DNA of 64,000 bases from Paraburkholderia acidicola. GTDB lineage: Bacteria > Pseudomonadota > Gammaproteobacteria > Burkholderiales > Burkholderiaceae. Every line of letters begins with the position of its first letter. The stretch's first letter is position 1. Location of the stretch: contig NZ_MTZV01000003.1 of NCBI RefSeq assembly GCF_002362315.1, positions 372,001 to 436,000 of the forward strand. Reading direction: 5' to 3'. Of this stretch, positions 63,635 through 64,000 are shown one piece after another. A program made the position numbers and the translations under genes. The notes beneath the pieces were generated by a model, which worked only from the letters and a program-made list of their open reading frames with translations, made no database searches and had not been told where the DNA came from.

Positions 63635-63667
63635 GCACTGCTCAAAGCCTACCGGGTTGCAGTGCCT
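63633..63667 (+). terminator. 9-bp inverted repeat after the lipase
   Basis: AGGCACTGC (63633-63641) and its exact complement GCAGTGCCT (63659-63667), loop 17 bases, directly at the lipase stop. No T-run, so it is a weak or Rho-assisted end, or an mRNA-stabilising hairpin. Confidence 0.45.
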
Positions 63668-64000
63668 GTGAAGGCCAGGCGGATGAGCTGCATCGATGCA
63701 TCGAGAACTAATTGAGGCAGGGCGGCCATATATTCCGGTCGCCCCACTTTGTTGACGATCCGGACGCTGGCATCGACCGGCCGAAAGTGGCCGGGAGCCG
63801 AAGATCGAGCCAATCGACGACACACCACACTGGTAAACTCGTGCGGCCAAAGCAACTTTACATCGGACTTATGAACGGACCAGCTACCGCTCCTGCCGCC
63901 ACATCGTCTGCGGCCCATTCACCCGTGATGCAGCAGCGTCTCCACCCCGCCTGATAAGGCTTTGACCGATGACCTACGCCATCGGCTGCGCCGACTAATT
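63635..64000 (+). other. 366-bp region at the right edge
   Basis: No gene supported apart from short frames. It holds the lipase hairpin, a GCATCGATGC palindrome near 63690-63699, and copy 2 of the diverged repeat (63926-63997), beyond which an open transposase-like frame may continue outside the window. Confidence 0.45.
63926..63997 (+). repeat. Copy 2 of the ~72-bp diverged direct repeat
   Basis: About 80% identical to 61882-61953 by eye, same orientation, about 2 kb apart, with the lipase between. It runs to within three bases of the window end, so the full repeat may be longer. Reads K-A-L-T-D-D-L-R-H-R-L-R-R-L in the same frame as copy 1. Confidence 0.6.

Noticed and set aside
1..64000. 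CRISPR arrays
   Set aside because: No series of short identical direct repeats with unique spacers; the only tight tandem repeat is four adjacent 9-bp units at 50390-50425.
57625..64000. A direct repeat of the tRNA-Ser 3' end marking a complete island
   Set aside because: No second copy of that 3' end was found inside the window, so island boundaries cannot be drawn.

Overview
The window is high-GC chromosomal DNA from a betaproteobacterium of the family Burkholderiaceae, most likely Paraburkholderia or a close relative. This rests on the hopanoid genes hpnIJKL, the hutHCUDIFG arrangement, the ArgP/ArgO pair, dense divergent LysR pairs and overall codon use. No species was identified and no database search was run.

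Layout, left to right. 1-2.6 kb: the 3' part of an unrecognised gene with an HDxxH...ExxAD motif, coupled by an ATGA overlap to a LysE-type exporter, with an AraC regulator facing it. 2.8-7.5 kb: minus-strand hopanoid side-chain operon hpnI-hpnJ-hpnK-hpnL. 8.2-10.3 kb: a luciferase-like monooxygenase and a secreted alpha/beta hydrolase. 10.7-14.9 kb: glycogen genes glgC and glgA, then pyridoxal kinase pdxY. 14.9-15.9 kb: an orphan Ser/Pro-rich protein with a perfect PIP/hrpII box upstream, a candidate type III effector. 16-25.3 kb: an orphan branched-chain amino acid binding protein, a DUF3857/transglutaminase-like protein, an MFS pump, a type Ic aminotransferase with a divergent LysR gene, and a MAPEG protein. 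25.3-34.1 kb: a complete histidine-utilisation operon (hutH, C, U, D, I, F, G, then a GNAT gene) with HutC-type operators. Histidine goes through urocanate, imidazolonepropionate, formiminoglutamate and N-formylglutamate to glutamate. 34.5-46 kb: an epimerase, a penicillin-acylase-type hydrolase, a purine permease, a PRC-barrel lipoprotein coupled to an MFS pump, an aldo/keto reductase, mug, and a hydrolase under a MerR regulator. 46-47.7 kb: an unusual pair, a helical-repeat protein followed by a stand-alone GyrB-like ATPase domain. 47.7-57.4 kb: transporters, an M20 amidohydrolase and several LysR genes, including argP/argO. 

57.6-64 kb: tRNA-Ser(GGA), then a region of different character. 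It carries small hypothetical genes, an XRE regulator, a VOC protein, a PD-(D/E)XK-like protein, a degenerate tRNA-Leu-like 3' end, a secreted lipase, and a ~72-bp diverged direct repeat on both sides of the lipase. This looks like accessory DNA next to a tRNA gene. No integrase or second tRNA-Ser end is visible inside the window.

Most promising observations: the PIP-box orphan protein (14.9-16.0 kb), the helical-repeat plus mini-GyrB pair (46.2-47.7 kb), the HDxxH gene coupled to an exporter at the left edge, and the tRNA-linked region at the right edge.
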